From Diaphorobacter sp. HDW4B (GTDB lineage: Bacteria > Pseudomonadota > Gammaproteobacteria > Burkholderiales > Burkholderiaceae_C), in the NCBI RefSeq assembly GCF_011305535.1, contig NZ_CP049905.1, positions 4,400,001-4,464,000 on the forward strand: a DNA stretch of 64,000 nt, written 5' to 3'. The position numbers and the translations under genes are program-made. How positions within the stretch are numbered: position 1 is the first letter of the stretch; each line of letters starts with the position of its first letter. Shown piece after piece: positions 43,580 to 52,671 of this stretch. The notes under the pieces are model-generated. The model searched no databases, was not told the origin of the DNA, and saw only the letters and a program-made list of their open reading frames with translations.

Positions 43580-45658
43580 TTACTTCCCAGCCCAATTCCT
43601 CAACCGCAACCCATTCGCCACCACCAGCAGCGAAACCCCCATGTCCGCCACCACGGCCATCCACATGGTGGCGTGGCCGGTGAGTGCGAGGGCGAAGAAC
43701 ACGATCTTGATTCCCAGCGCGAGGCTGATGTTCTGCCAGAGGATGCTGTGCGCTGATTGGGACAGGCGCACGGTGTCGGGGATGCGGCGCAGGTCGTCGT
43801 TCATGAGGACGACGGCTGCGGTTTCCATGGCCATGCCGGTGGAGTGGGCGCCGCCCATGGCGAAGCCGACGTCGGCCTTGGCGAGGGCGGGGGCGTCGTT
43901 GATGCCGTCGCCGGTCATGGCGGTGGGGCCTTTGGTTTTCTGGAAGGTGGCGAGCAGTTCCAGCTTGTCGTGCGGGAGCAGGCCGCCTCGTGCGTCGGTG
44001 ATGCCTGCTTCGGCGGCCACGGCTTTGACGGTGGCGGGGTTGTCGCCGCTCAGCACGATGGGCTCGACGCCGAGGGCCTTGAGTTGTTCGACGGCTTCGC
44101 GCGAGGTGCTGCGCAGCGGGTCGGCCACGGCGAAGAAGGCGAGCACGGATTGTTCGTCGGACAGCAGGGTGACGGTGCGGCCTTGCAGTTCCTGTTCGGC
44201 GAGTTGCTTTTCGAGTGCGTCGCTCGCCAGGCCCATTTCACGCATCACGCGCAGATTGCCCAGCACATAGCGCTGGCCGAAGATGCTGCCTTCGACGCCG
44301 CGTCCGGGCAGGGCCTTGAGATCCTGGACGTTGTTGTCGATCTGCGCGGGCATTTTGGCGGCGAGACCCGCTGCAATGGCGCGCGAGACCGGGTGGTCGG
44401 AGCGGCTGGCGAGCTGCCATGCGACGTGCGCCGCGTCGTCATCGTCGCCTTCGCGCAGCGCCTGCCATTGCACGAGCGCGGGGCTGCCGGTGGTGAGCGT
44501 GCCGGTCTTGTCGAGCGCGATGACCTTGAGCTTGCGGGCTTCTTCCAGCGCGCTGCCGCCCTTGATCAGAATGCCGCGCTTGGCGGCGGCGGTGAGGGCG
44601 CTGACCACGGTGACGGGTGTGGAGATCACCAGTGCGCAGGGGCAGGCGATCACCAGCAGGGCGAGGGCCTGGTAGATGGAGTCGTGCCAGGTCCAGCCCG
44701 CGACCAGCGGGGCGAGCACGGCCAGCAGCAGCGCAAGCACGAAGACGATGGGCGTGTAGACCTGCGCGAAGCGATCGACAAAGCGCTGCGTGGGCGCGCG
44801 CGAGGCCTGGGCTTCTTCGACGGCGTGGACGATGCGCGCGAGCAGCGTGTTGCCGGGCGGTGCGGTGACCTGCATCTGCAGCTCGCCGTTCTGGTTGACG
44901 CTGCCGGCGTAGAGCGAATCGCCCACGGCCTTGTCGGCCAGTTGGCTTTCGCCGGTGATGGGGGCTTGGTTCACCGCGCTTTCGCCTTGGGTGACGGTGC
45001 CGTCGAGCGGAACCAGCGCGCCGGGGGCGATGCGGACGGTAGCACCCATGGACACATCGGCCACGGCGGTCTTCTGGATGCTGCCGTCGGGCTGCATCAC
45101 ATCAGCGGTTTCGGGTGCGAGGTTGAGCAGGCTGCGGATGGCGTTGCGTGCGCGGTCCATGGCCTGGTCTTCGATGCGCTCGGCAGCGGCGTAGAGTGCC
45201 ATCACCATGGCGGCTTCGGGCCATTGGCCGATGAGGAAAGCACCGGTCACCGCCACGGCCATGAGGGCGTGGATGCCGAGCTTGAGGTTCACCAGGCTCT
45301 TGATTCCCGCCTTGTAGACGCCCAGACCGGACAGCAGGATGGCGATGATCGCGAGGGCCATGCCCACGTATTGCAGCGAGTACCAGTGCGCGACCTCCGC
45401 GCCCAGCGCGACGGCCAATGCCGCGTAGATGCGCGGCCAACTGGGCAGCACACCATGGTCGTGGCCTGCGTGGTCGTCATCGTCGCCTTCGCCATGGGCA
45501 TGCGAGCTGCCGCCGCAGCAGGCGCCGCAGCCGATAGCGGGCGGGGCAGACTTTTTGACCGCGGGTTTGGCGGGGCTGTGATCGTGAGGATGCTCGTGAT
45601 CGTGGTGATCATGGACAGGGTTTTCAGGGGAATGGGGGTGTGTGCTGCTCTGACTCAT
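43580..45658 (-). CDS. cadA: Cadmium/zinc/lead-transporting P1B-type ATPase
   Basis: This 692-residue heavy-metal exporter of the inner membrane belongs to the CadA/ZntA group. Seen are the actuator TGES (235-238), the metal site CPC (Cys339, Cys341), phosphorylation site DKTGTLT (Asp383) and the hinge region TGDGINDAPALAKADVG. There are about eight membrane helices. The first 70 residues form a His- and Asp-rich segment with CGACC in place of a recognisable HMA domain. It is divergent from cadR across 40 bases; the start sits 7 bases from the predicted -10, so the mRNA may be leaderless. Confidence 0.92.
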   Translation of the reverse strand: MSQSSTHPHSPENPVHDHHDHEHPHDHSPAKPAVKKSAPPAIGCGACCGGSSHAHGEGDDDDHAGHDHGVLPSWPRIYAALAVALGAEVAHWYSLQYVGMALAIIAILLSGLGVYKAGIKSLVNLKLGIHALMAVAVTGAFLIGQWPEAAMVMALYAAAERIEDQAMDRARNAIRSLLNLAPETADVMQPDGSIQKTAVADVSMGATVRIAPGALVPLDGTVTQGESAVNQAPITGESQLADKAVGDSLYAGSVNQNGELQMQVTAPPGNTLLARIVHAVEEAQASRAPTQRFVDRFAQVYTPIVFVLALLLAVLAPLVAGWTWHDSIYQALALLVIACPCALVISTPVTVVSALTAAAKRGILIKGGSALEEARKLKVIALDKTGTLTTGSPALVQWQALREGDDDDAAHVAWQLASRSDHPVSRAIAAGLAAKMPAQIDNNVQDLKALPGRGVEGSIFGQRYVLGNLRVMREMGLASDALEKQLAEQELQGRTVTLLSDEQSVLAFFAVADPLRSTSREAVEQLKALGVEPIVLSGDNPATVKAVAAEAGITDARGGLLPHDKLELLATFQKTKGPTAMTGDGINDAPALAKADVGFAMGGAHSTGMAMETAAVVLMNDDLRRIPDTVRLSQSAHSILWQNISLALGIKIVFFALALTGHATMWMAVVADMGVSLLVVANGLRLRNWAGK

Positions 45659-45664
45659 GTCATG

Positions 45665-45695
45665 ATTGGAAACCTTGAAGTCACTTGAAGGTCAA
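45665..45695 (-). promoter_or_regulatory. MerR-type operator-promoter of cadA
   Basis: On the minus strand, -35 TTGACC (45690-45695) and -10 TCCAAT (45665-45670) are separated by 19 bases. The overlong spacer is occupied by the dyad ACCTTGAAGTCACTTGAAGGT (21 bases written in two halves; 45672-45692; arms mismatch at one pair). A 19-base spacer with a centred dyad is the signature of MerR-family activation by DNA untwisting. The start point predicted seven bases beyond the -10 coincides with the cadA ATG. Confidence 0.75.
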
Positions 45696-45698
45696 GCG

Positions 45699-46157
45699 AT
45701 GTCCGTACAAAGTCCCCAATATCGCATCGGAGATGCCGCGCGCCTCTCGGGCATTCCGGCGGCCAGCATTCGTTATTACGAGAAGGAAGGGCTGCTGCCC
45801 GCGCAGTCGCGTGCGGACAACCAGTACCGGCTCTACAACGACGACGAAATCCATCGCCTGCGCTTTGTGCGCCTGTGCCGCGCGATGGACATGTCGCTGG
45901 GTGAGGTGCGCACGCTGTTGGCGCTTGATGGAGCCGAGGAGCGCGACGCCCATGCCGCCTGCGTGACGCTCGACGAACATCTGGAGCATGTGCGCACCCG
46001 CCTGAACGAGCTGCAGACGCTGGAGCAGGAACTGCTGTCGCTGCGCGGGCGCTGCGATGGCGCGGGTGGGCACTGTCATGTGATCGAGGCACTGCACGAG
46101 CGTGCGGATGCCGATCCGGTGCCGCCGCCACAGCCCGCACACAAGCGCCATGTCTGA
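45699..46157 (+). CDS. cadR: MerR-family Cd/Pb/Zn-responsive regulator CadR
   Basis: The 152-residue product has an N-terminal winged helix (YRIGDAARLSGIPAASIRYYEKEG) and a dimer helix with sensing cysteines Cys88, Cys119 and Cys126. The last two are spaced seven apart, as in CadR/PbrR. A His-rich C-terminal tail follows. I chose the start at 45699, because the next upstream ATG (45666) would translate the operator. It is divergent from cadA and would repress and activate it through the dyad in the spacer. Metal specificity is probably Cd, Zn or Pb, not copper. Confidence 0.88.
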   Translation: MSVQSPQYRIGDAARLSGIPAASIRYYEKEGLLPAQSRADNQYRLYNDDEIHRLRFVRLCRAMDMSLGEVRTLLALDGAEERDAHAACVTLDEHLEHVRTRLNELQTLEQELLSLRGRCDGAGGHCHVIEALHERADADPVPPPQPAHKRHV

Positions 46158-46193
46158 CGCGCACGGCTCAATCTGTCCCGCTATGATCAAACC

Positions 46194-47012
46194 ATGAGTG
46201 CAGCACAGGGCGTCATCGAACTGCCGGACCGCATCTGGGCCACGGTGCGGCGTTGGGCCGTGTCGTGGTGGCGCATCGTCTATCTGGGCGCGGTGGTGCT
46301 GGTGCTGATGCTTTCGCCATCGAGCTACAACCGCGGCATGCGCTGGCGGCTGGCGCGGCACATGTATCTGGAGACCGCGCCGATTCTGATCGGCCACACC
46401 TTGCTGGCGGCGCTGCTGAGTCTGGTGATCACGCGCATTGTGGTCGTCACGGCACAGAGCTACGGGCTGTCGCGCTATGCGCTGGAGATGGTGATTCGCG
46501 TGCTGGTGCTGGAGCTGATTCCGCTGACCGCCGCGCTGTTCGTCGCCATGCGCGCGACGATTCCCAACGGCACCAAGCTGGCGCTGATGCAGCAATCCGG
46601 CCACTTCGACACGCTGCGCGCGCACGGGGCCGATCCGATTCGCGTGGAACTGCTGCCGCGCGTGGTGGCGGGCGTGTACGCCAGCGTGACGCTGGCCGCG
46701 CTCTCGTGCGTGGTGGCGCTGGTCATGGCCTATGTGGGCGTGTATGGCCTGAGCACGGCGGGCCTGCCGCTGTACACGCGCATGTTCGGCCATGTGTTCA
46801 CGCCGCAGATCACCTTCATCTTCGCGTTCAAGACGGTGTTTTTCAGTCTGGCGATTGCGCTGATCCCGATGGCCGAGGGGCTGTACACGGACGCCAAGGC
46901 CAGCAGCAACGGAGTTCCCAAAAATCTGGATTCCGAACTGGGCGGGCTGGCGCGCATGTTTGCCGTGCTGCTGCTCATCGAGGCCGCCTCGCTGGTGGGC
47001 AACTACTACTGA
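46194..47012 (+). CDS. MlaE-family lipid ABC transporter permease
   Basis: This 272-residue inner-membrane protein has about five helices and the MlaE family core: LIGHTLLAALLSLVITRIVVVT, RVLVLELIPLTAALFVAMR, and ALSCVVALVMAYVGVYGL. It resembles the permease of the Mce/Mla phospholipid transport system of the cell envelope. It is followed 33 bases later by an MCE-domain protein, but no ATP-binding protein (MlaF) is present between or after. It may use an ATPase encoded elsewhere. Confidence 0.86.
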   Translation: MSAAQGVIELPDRIWATVRRWAVSWWRIVYLGAVVLVLMLSPSSYNRGMRWRLARHMYLETAPILIGHTLLAALLSLVITRIVVVTAQSYGLSRYALEMVIRVLVLELIPLTAALFVAMRATIPNGTKLALMQQSGHFDTLRAHGADPIRVELLPRVVAGVYASVTLAALSCVVALVMAYVGVYGLSTAGLPLYTRMFGHVFTPQITFIFAFKTVFFSLAIALIPMAEGLYTDAKASSNGVPKNLDSELGGLARMFAVLLLIEAASLVGNYY

Positions 47013-47045
47013 CGAACTGACGATGAAACTCAGGGCCACAAGAAT

Positions 47046-48071
47046 ATGACCGATCCACAACAAGAAAGACCCGAGCCGCGAGAGCCGGTGCAAGGCCCTT
47101 TGCCGCCGATGGGCAGCGACGAACTGCTGCGCCCCGTCGCCCATCTGGAGCGCAAGGCGGTGGCGATGCTGCTGTTCACGATGCTGCTGATCGTCGGCGC
47201 GGCTATCTATCTGATGTACGCGCGCGGCGTGTTCGAGCCCACGCAGCGGCTGATTCTCACGGCGGACGATTCGCAGGGCGTCTCGGTCGGCATGGACATG
47301 ACGTTCCAGGGCTTTCCGATTGGCCGCGTGCGCAAGATCGAACTGGCAGACAACGCCGAGGTGCACATCCTCATCGACGTGCCGAAGAAAGAAGCGCACT
47401 GGCTGCGCTCGACCAGCGTGTTCACTCTGGTGAGCGGCATCGTGGGTGGCACGACCATCAAGGCGTACAGCGGCATCCTGACTGACCCGCAGCTCGAAGA
47501 CGGCGCGACTCGCCCGGTGCTGCGTGGAGACGCCACTGCCGAGATTCCGCAGCTCGTGGCGCAGGCGCGCGAACTGCTCGAAAACCTGAACGCGATGACG
47601 TCGCAGGGCTCGGCGCTGGGCGGCGTGGTCGAGAACGTGCGCACGCTTACCGAAAGCCTGAACGGGCCCGGCGGGGCGCTCAAGGTGCTGACTGGCAACG
47701 AAGCCGATTCCAAGAAGATTGCGTTGACGCTGGACCGCGTGAATCAGTTGCTCGCGCGGCTGGATGGCGTGGTGGTCAAGGCCGATAAGCAGGTGTTTGG
47801 CGCGGGCAAGGACGCCGGGTTGGTGCAGGACGTGCGCGGCGCGGTTCTGCAGCTCAACGGTCTGCTGACCGACACACGCAAGAGCCTGACCAAGATCGAC
47901 GCCGTGCTGGTCGAGGCGCAGGGCATTGCCGCCAATGCGAATGAGGCCACGACCGATCTGGGGGCGCTGCGCGGCGAGGTCGAGGCCAATCTGCGCAAGG
48001 TGGAAAGCCTGCTGAGCGACATCAACCGCAAATGGCCGTTTGCCAAGGATTCGGAGCTGAAACTGCCATGA
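47046..48071 (+). CDS. MCE-domain (MlaD/PqiB-like) lipid-binding protein
   Basis: This 341-residue protein is anchored by one N-terminal helix (about 38-57, VAMLLFTMLLIVGAAIYLMY). An MCE domain follows (about 65-150; SQGVSVGMDMTFQGFPIGRV, VSGIVGGTTIKAY), then a long helical C-terminal region that probably forms a tunnel spanning part of the periplasm. It overlaps the next gene by four bases. The partner permease is upstream. It is expected to hold a hydrophobic lipid between membranes. Confidence 0.86.
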   Translation: MTDPQQERPEPREPVQGPLPPMGSDELLRPVAHLERKAVAMLLFTMLLIVGAAIYLMYARGVFEPTQRLILTADDSQGVSVGMDMTFQGFPIGRVRKIELADNAEVHILIDVPKKEAHWLRSTSVFTLVSGIVGGTTIKAYSGILTDPQLEDGATRPVLRGDATAEIPQLVAQARELLENLNAMTSQGSALGGVVENVRTLTESLNGPGGALKVLTGNEADSKKIALTLDRVNQLLARLDGVVVKADKQVFGAGKDAGLVQDVRGAVLQLNGLLTDTRKSLTKIDAVLVEAQGIAANANEATTDLGALRGEVEANLRKVESLLSDINRKWPFAKDSELKLP

Positions 48072-48796
48072 GCCATGCTGACCGACACCCTCTTTTTTCT
48101 TCTTGCGCGCGCTGGTTGCTGGCGGGCGTCGCGTTGACGCTGACGGCCTGCGCGGACAAGCCACCCGTGCCGGATTGGAAGATCAACGCGCACGGTTCGG
48201 TGCAGCGTGCCACGGATGCCTATCTCTCGGGCAAGACGCGCGTGTCCGATCAGGAATGGCGCGTGGCTCGCAGCGAAGTCTCGCGCACCGGCAGTGCCGA
48301 GCAATTGGCGCGGGTGGAGCTGAGTCGCTGCGCCGCGCAGGTGGCGGCGGCGCAGGTCGAGGATTGCAGCGGCTTCGAGCGCCTGCGTGCCGATCCGCAA
48401 CCTGCCGAGCTGGCCTATGCGGATTACCTGGCCGGAAAGCCGCTTTCGTCCGCGCAGATCGCGTTGCTGCCCGAAGCACAGCGCAAGGCGGCGAGCGATG
48501 TGACTGCGGTGGGTGCGATTGCCGATCCGCTCTCGCAACTGGTGGCGGCTGGTGCTGCGTTGAAAGCAGGGCGTGCAACCCCGGAAACGCTGGTCAAGGC
48601 GAGCGATACCGCGTCAGCGCAGGGCTGGAGCCATGCCTTGCTGGGTTGGCTGAATCTGCGGGCCGAGCGCGCCAAGGCGCTTGGAGATGCCGAGTTGGTT
48701 GCGGCCTTGCAGCGGCGCATGGCGCTCGTTCAGCAACAGGGTCAACCGGAGAAGTCGGCTCAGGAAAACGAAAAGGCCTCTGCAAAGAGGCCTTGA
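48068..48796 (+). CDS. Putative outer-membrane lipoprotein of the Mla/Mce operon
   Basis: This 242-residue lipoprotein has a signal peptide with a lipobox (LTLTACAD). The mature part is helical and Ala-rich with a few Cys (SRCAAQ, DCSGFERL). It does not look like a standard Mla partner or a PqiC domain that I can name. By position it may be the outer-membrane contact of the MCE machine. It overlaps the mlaD-like gene by four bases (ATGA), so they are co-translated. Confidence 0.72.
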   Translation: MSHADRHPLFSSCARWLLAGVALTLTACADKPPVPDWKINAHGSVQRATDAYLSGKTRVSDQEWRVARSEVSRTGSAEQLARVELSRCAAQVAAAQVEDCSGFERLRADPQPAELAYADYLAGKPLSSAQIALLPEAQRKAASDVTAVGAIADPLSQLVAAGAALKAGRATPETLVKASDTASAQGWSHALLGWLNLRAERAKALGDAELVAALQRRMALVQQQGQPEKSAQENEKASAKRP

Positions 48797-48846
48797 GTTG
48801 GGGCGTGACAGGGCAAAGACGGGCGGCGTGAGATGCGCCCGTTTTG
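48774..48846. terminator. Two stem-loops separating the Mla-type operon and the small minus-strand gene
   Basis: AAGGCCTCT/AGAGGCCTT (48774-48795, with TTTTC on the minus strand) overlaps the lipoprotein stop. ACGGGCG/CGCCCGT (48819-48841) is followed by TTTTGCTTT on the + strand. Together they make a plausible bidirectional terminator for the convergent genes. Confidence 0.6.
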
Positions 48847-48849
48847 CTT

Positions 48850-49029
48850 TCAGTTGAACAGTTCTGCGCTCAGCAGTTTGTCCAGCTGTGTGTTTGCTGT
48901 TGTCAGCGAATCGACGGACTGCACAGCCTCATCGGGAATCAACGTCATGGCAGTGGCCGCTACAGCCAAAGCTACCGTCACCGTGAAGGCTGCCAGTGCG
49001 CGCGATCCTTGGCGGATGTTGCGGTTCAT
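48850..49029 (-). CDS. Small secreted or membrane-anchored hypothetical protein (59 residues)
   Basis: The start at 49029 follows a fair Shine-Dalgarno (GAGGAC). The product has a basic start (MNRNIRQGSR), one hydrophobic stretch (ALAAFTVTVALAVAATAM) and a short polar tail. A longer frame from 49071 adds an unlikely N-terminus. No family is recognised. It is flanked by terminators, so it is a free-standing gene if real. Confidence 0.5.
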   Translation of the reverse strand: MNRNIRQGSRALAAFTVTVALAVAATAMTLIPDEAVQSVDSLTTANTQLDKLLSAELFN

Positions 49030-49221
49030 GACAGGGTCCTCGGAAAAAAGAAAAACAATGGATACAGTCAATCAACGTTTTACCTAGCAATTTCGTTGAC
49101 CAACTGACTCTATTGGAACACCCGAGTTAGGAGAAATCGTGTCGGACGAGGACTTGTAACCGTGGTTTGAAATTCAATTTACGCTTGATTACCAATATGT
49201 GGGCTCAAGCCGACAAAACGG

Positions 49222-50769
49222 CTAAGAAGTCAGCGCCTGGGCCAGTCGCGAGGCCGTCAACTGGCTGAATTCCGGCCATTTATCGGCAATCAGCCCATGC
49301 TGCCAACAGGCTTTGCGCGTTTCGGCAAACGCATTTGCGTGCAGTTCTGTGTGATCGTGAGTAGTGACCATCGACGCGATTCGCGCACCGAGCAGGCCAG
49401 CGAGTACATCGCCCGTGCCGCCAGTTGCAAGTCGCGCGTTGCCGGTCGGATTGATGCAGGGCGTTTGGTGAGGCGCAGCGATGATGCTGCCCGAGCCCTT
49501 CAGGATCACGATGCAGCCGAACCGTTCGGCGAGCTTCTGTGCTGCGGCGATGCGGTCGGCCTGCACGGTGGCGGTGTTCGTGTCCAGCAGCTGTGCCGCT
49601 TCGAGTGGATGGGGTGTCATCGCGGTGATGTGCAGCGGATGGCTGCTGCGTGCCTTGAGCAAGGCTTGCAATGGTGCTTCTGCGGCGATGGCGTTCAGCG
49701 CATCGGCATCCAGCACCAGTCGCTGTGATCGTTGCAGTACATCGGGCAGAACGTTGCGCACCGCGTTGCCGCCACCACAGCCGCAGACCACGGTGATTTT
49801 TTCCAATTCCAGCATGTCGAAGCGCCGCAGCATGATCTCGGGCTGCTCGCCGGGCAGTTGCAGCAGGTCGGCGTCGAGCGGCGCGAGCATCACGCGGCCC
49901 GCGCCTGCATGCAGGGCGGCCGTCGCAGCCAGCAACGCGGCACCCGTCATGCCCATTCCGCGCTCGCGCAGGCCTTCGCCGCCGACGATGGCGACATCGC
50001 CCCAGGTGCCCTTGTGGCTGGCGTGAGGTCGATGTTGCGATGCGGGGGCACCGGCCAGAAGTGAGGAAGGCGGGAGATCGCCTTGGCTCAGATCCAGATC
50101 GTCGAGCCAGACGGTGCCAGCTTCGTCGCGGCCTGCGCCGGTAAAGAGGCCCGGTTTCAAGCTGAGCAGGCTCAGCGTGTGGCGTTTGCCTGGCGTCGCA
50201 GCGCTTGCGTTCGCATGCTCGAAGCCGGGGGCAAGTTGACCGGAGTCTGCGATCAAGCCGCTTGGCAGATCGACACACAGCACCGTGGCGCGTGTGGTGC
50301 GGATGACGGAAAGCAGCGCCAGCAAGGCTTGTGATGGCTGGCGCGCGTCGTCGCCAGCGGTCAGACCGATGCCGAGCAGGGCGTCGATGCAAAGGTCCTG
50401 CTCATTGAGATCATCAGGCACCTGATCGACAAAGCGCACGCCGCCATCGATGGCCTTTTGCCACGACCTCTGTGTGTCCTGCGGCGCTGTTTGGGGTGAG
50501 CCCAGCCAGCTCACGCACACGTTCAAGCCTTGATTCTTCAGCAGCGCGGCGGCTTCAAGCCCATCGCCACCGTTGTTGCCCGCACCGCACGCCACCCAGA
50601 TCTGCCTTGCATGCGGGGCAATCGCCACGGCCAGCCTCGCTATGGCGGCTCCGGCGCGCTGCATCAGCACATGCGGGCCGGTGGCGGCGATGCCCACGGC
50701 CTCCAGCGTGCGCGTGGCGGCGGTGTTGTACAGAGGGTGATCGTGATCGAAATGAACGCGCTGCAGCAT
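49222..50769 (-). CDS. nnr: Bifunctional NAD(P)HX epimerase / ADP-dependent dehydratase Nnr
   Basis: This 515-residue repair enzyme acts on damaged hydrated NADH and NADPH. The N-terminal epimerase (about 1-220) has GAGNNGGDG, DLPSGL and a Met-initiated MLQRVHF start. The C-terminal dehydratase (about 245-510) has GDVAIVGGE, ITAMTPHPLEAAQLL and NPTGNARLATGGTGDVLAG, the ADP/phosphate loop. It stands alone, with 150 bases of apparently empty sequence after its stop. Confidence 0.94.
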   Translation of the reverse strand: MLQRVHFDHDHPLYNTAATRTLEAVGIAATGPHVLMQRAGAAIARLAVAIAPHARQIWVACGAGNNGGDGLEAAALLKNQGLNVCVSWLGSPQTAPQDTQRSWQKAIDGGVRFVDQVPDDLNEQDLCIDALLGIGLTAGDDARQPSQALLALLSVIRTTRATVLCVDLPSGLIADSGQLAPGFEHANASAATPGKRHTLSLLSLKPGLFTGAGRDEAGTVWLDDLDLSQGDLPPSSLLAGAPASQHRPHASHKGTWGDVAIVGGEGLRERGMGMTGAALLAATAALHAGAGRVMLAPLDADLLQLPGEQPEIMLRRFDMLELEKITVVCGCGGGNAVRNVLPDVLQRSQRLVLDADALNAIAAEAPLQALLKARSSHPLHITAMTPHPLEAAQLLDTNTATVQADRIAAAQKLAERFGCIVILKGSGSIIAAPHQTPCINPTGNARLATGGTGDVLAGLLGARIASMVTTHDHTELHANAFAETRKACWQHGLIADKWPEFSQLTASRLAQALTS

Positions 50770-50823
50770 TCCCGCATTGTGGGGGATGTGCGAGCGGCGT
50801 TTCGGCCAAAATTTCTGTCGAGA

Positions 50824-52077
50824 TCAGGCTTGGAAGCGGTGGACGCCGAACGCGTCCAGCTCCATGGTGGGCGCGGCCTGGCCGATGCGGTCGGCCAGCG
50901 CACGTGCGCTTCCGCAGGCGAGCGCCCATCCGCTGGCACCGTGGCCTGTGTTCAGCCAGACGCCAGGAATGCCGCTGGCGCCCAGCACGGGCGCGCCATC
51001 GGGCAGGGTGGGGCGAGCGCCGCGCAGAATCTGCACCTGAGAGGACGAGAGCTGCGCGCCACCCGGAAACCAGCCGGAGAGAGCGAGATAGAGCTTTTGC
51101 AGGGTGTCGGCGTGATGTTCGCCATTGCCGTAACCCAGCTCGGCTCCGCCTGAAACCCGCACGCGCATGCCTTGTCGGGAGATGGTGATGCGGTGCAGTG
51201 GATCGATCACGGAGCCTTGCGGTGCGTGTGTGTCTTCGCGCAGCGGCGCGCTGATGGTGTAGCCGTACACGGGTGCCATCGGCAGGTTCAGTCCGTTGCC
51301 GCGCAGCAGTGCGGCGCTGGCGAGACCGGCGCAGAGCACGACGGCATCGGCGCGGCGCGGTGCGGATTCGCCTGTGATCTGCACACCTGTGGGATGCGTG
51401 GTGATTGACTTCACCTGCGCATTGAAACGAAAGCGCACACCATGCTCCTGCGCCGCATAGCGCAGCACCTGGGCGAACAATCGGCAGTTGGCGGCTTCAC
51501 CATTGCTGGCATGCAGCGCGCCCAGGAGCGGCGCATCGGAGGAGAGTCCGGGTTCGATCAGGCGGGCGCCATTGGCATCAAGCTCGCTCAGCGCATGGCC
51601 GGCTTCTCCCATCACTTCGGTGGCGGGTTGCATCTTCTTGAGGTCGTTCTTGTGGCGCAGCAGCACGAGCGTGCCCTGGCTGGTTTCGATGTCGACCTGA
51701 AACAGCTCGACCAGCTTGCGTGTGCGCTCCAGACTGAACTGGCCCAGACGTTCCAACGCCTGCAAAGTGGCGAGGGCGGAGGGCGCGCGGCCCGCCTTGC
51801 GCCAGCGGCGCAGCCAGCGGTATTCGGCCAGACCGGCTCCGCGCGCCATGCGAAAGGCCGGCTGGCGGCCCCAGAGCAGATGGTTGGAGTGGATGCCGAC
51901 CGCGGGGCTGGCCCAAGGGATCAGCAAGGAGGGTGCGAGCAGCCCGGAGCTTGCAAAGCTGGCTTCTTCGGCGGCGGCGCTGCGCTGTTCGTACACCGTG
52001 ACCTGGTGTCCGTCGCATGCCAGTTCATAAGCGGTGGCGACTCCCACAATGCCAGCGCCCACAATGGCTATTTCCAT
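50824..52077 (-). CDS. dadA: D-amino-acid dehydrogenase (DadA-family FAD oxidoreductase)
   Basis: The 417-residue product starts with an FAD-binding Rossmann motif GAGIVGVATAYEL (residues 7-19). It is followed by SFASSGLLAPSL and the DadA-like region DANGARLIEPGLSSDAPLLGALH. Near the C-terminus is LNTGHGASGWALACGSA, matching the end of DadA/glycine-oxidase enzymes. It oxidises D-amino acids at the cytoplasmic membrane and passes electrons to the chain. No alanine racemase neighbour is visible. Substrate may be D-alanine or another D-amino acid. It is 54 bases upstream of nnr. Confidence 0.85.
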   Translation of the reverse strand: MEIAIVGAGIVGVATAYELACDGHQVTVYEQRSAAAEEASFASSGLLAPSLLIPWASPAVGIHSNHLLWGRQPAFRMARGAGLAEYRWLRRWRKAGRAPSALATLQALERLGQFSLERTRKLVELFQVDIETSQGTLVLLRHKNDLKKMQPATEVMGEAGHALSELDANGARLIEPGLSSDAPLLGALHASNGEAANCRLFAQVLRYAAQEHGVRFRFNAQVKSITTHPTGVQITGESAPRRADAVVLCAGLASAALLRGNGLNLPMAPVYGYTISAPLREDTHAPQGSVIDPLHRITISRQGMRVRVSGGAELGYGNGEHHADTLQKLYLALSGWFPGGAQLSSSQVQILRGARPTLPDGAPVLGASGIPGVWLNTGHGASGWALACGSARALADRIGQAAPTMELDAFGVHRFQA

Positions 52078-52671
52078 GAAATCTCAACTATTTCGTACAG
52101 TGATGCCACCCGATCGGGTCGTGCAGTGTCGGTGTGGCAGGGTCAATCCCGTCCCTTGTCCGGGTCGGTCATCGGCACCTGATTTCCGTCACGCCATTGT
52201 GGCAAAACCATGGATTGTGCGCTGGCTGGCGGGGCTCCATCGTCAGTCGAGCACGCAAATTTTCGGCCGCAGGCAAACAAAAGTGAACCAAAGTGAACTG
52301 ATGTGTGGGCCGCTCTCCATGGGCGCACCGTGAAGTTCGCCGATGAAGGTGACATGTTCATGGCTGAAATGCAAAACATCCCAAGCCGTGGCGATGCGCG
52401 CATTCGTGCACGGTTTTGGGGCGTCGGCGGACTTTGCGCGGAGTGTTTCTCTGTGCCGGGTGGAGAAGTTGTTCGGAACCGGTCGCGGCTCGTGCTAGAA
52501 TCCTAGGGTTTTGCCGAATGCTGTCTTCGCTGGATGTTGATCCGGTGATATGCACAGCAGGGTGCAAGGCAATCGCAAACCGGCCCCGTCAAGGTGTCGC
52601 CGCAGGGCTTGAATGGCCTTGCTGGTGATTAATCGGGGCTGGATTTAAGACCCAACCTTTGGAGTATTCCT
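52078..52671 (+). other. Intergenic region with the rpsB promoter and leader
   Basis: There is no gene in these 594 bases. A candidate promoter has -10 TAGAAT near 52495-52500 and a -35-like TTCGGA about 18 bases before it. The transcript would carry a 165-170-base leader to rpsB, in which an S2-responsive structure is expected from the family, though I did not fold it. A ten-base near-tandem repeat (AAGTGAACCA then AAGTGAACTG) sits at 52281-52300, upstream of the promoter. The minus-strand reading frames here have no family features. Confidence 0.45.

Noticed and set aside
48850-49071. 73-codon version of the small secreted protein
   Set aside because: The extra N-terminus (MTVSIVFLFSEDPV) has no ribosome site and the downstream ATG at 49029 has a better one.
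52143-52403. 86-codon minus-strand frame in the rpsB upstream region
   Set aside because: It has no family features and no clear ribosome site, and lies in a promoter/leader region.
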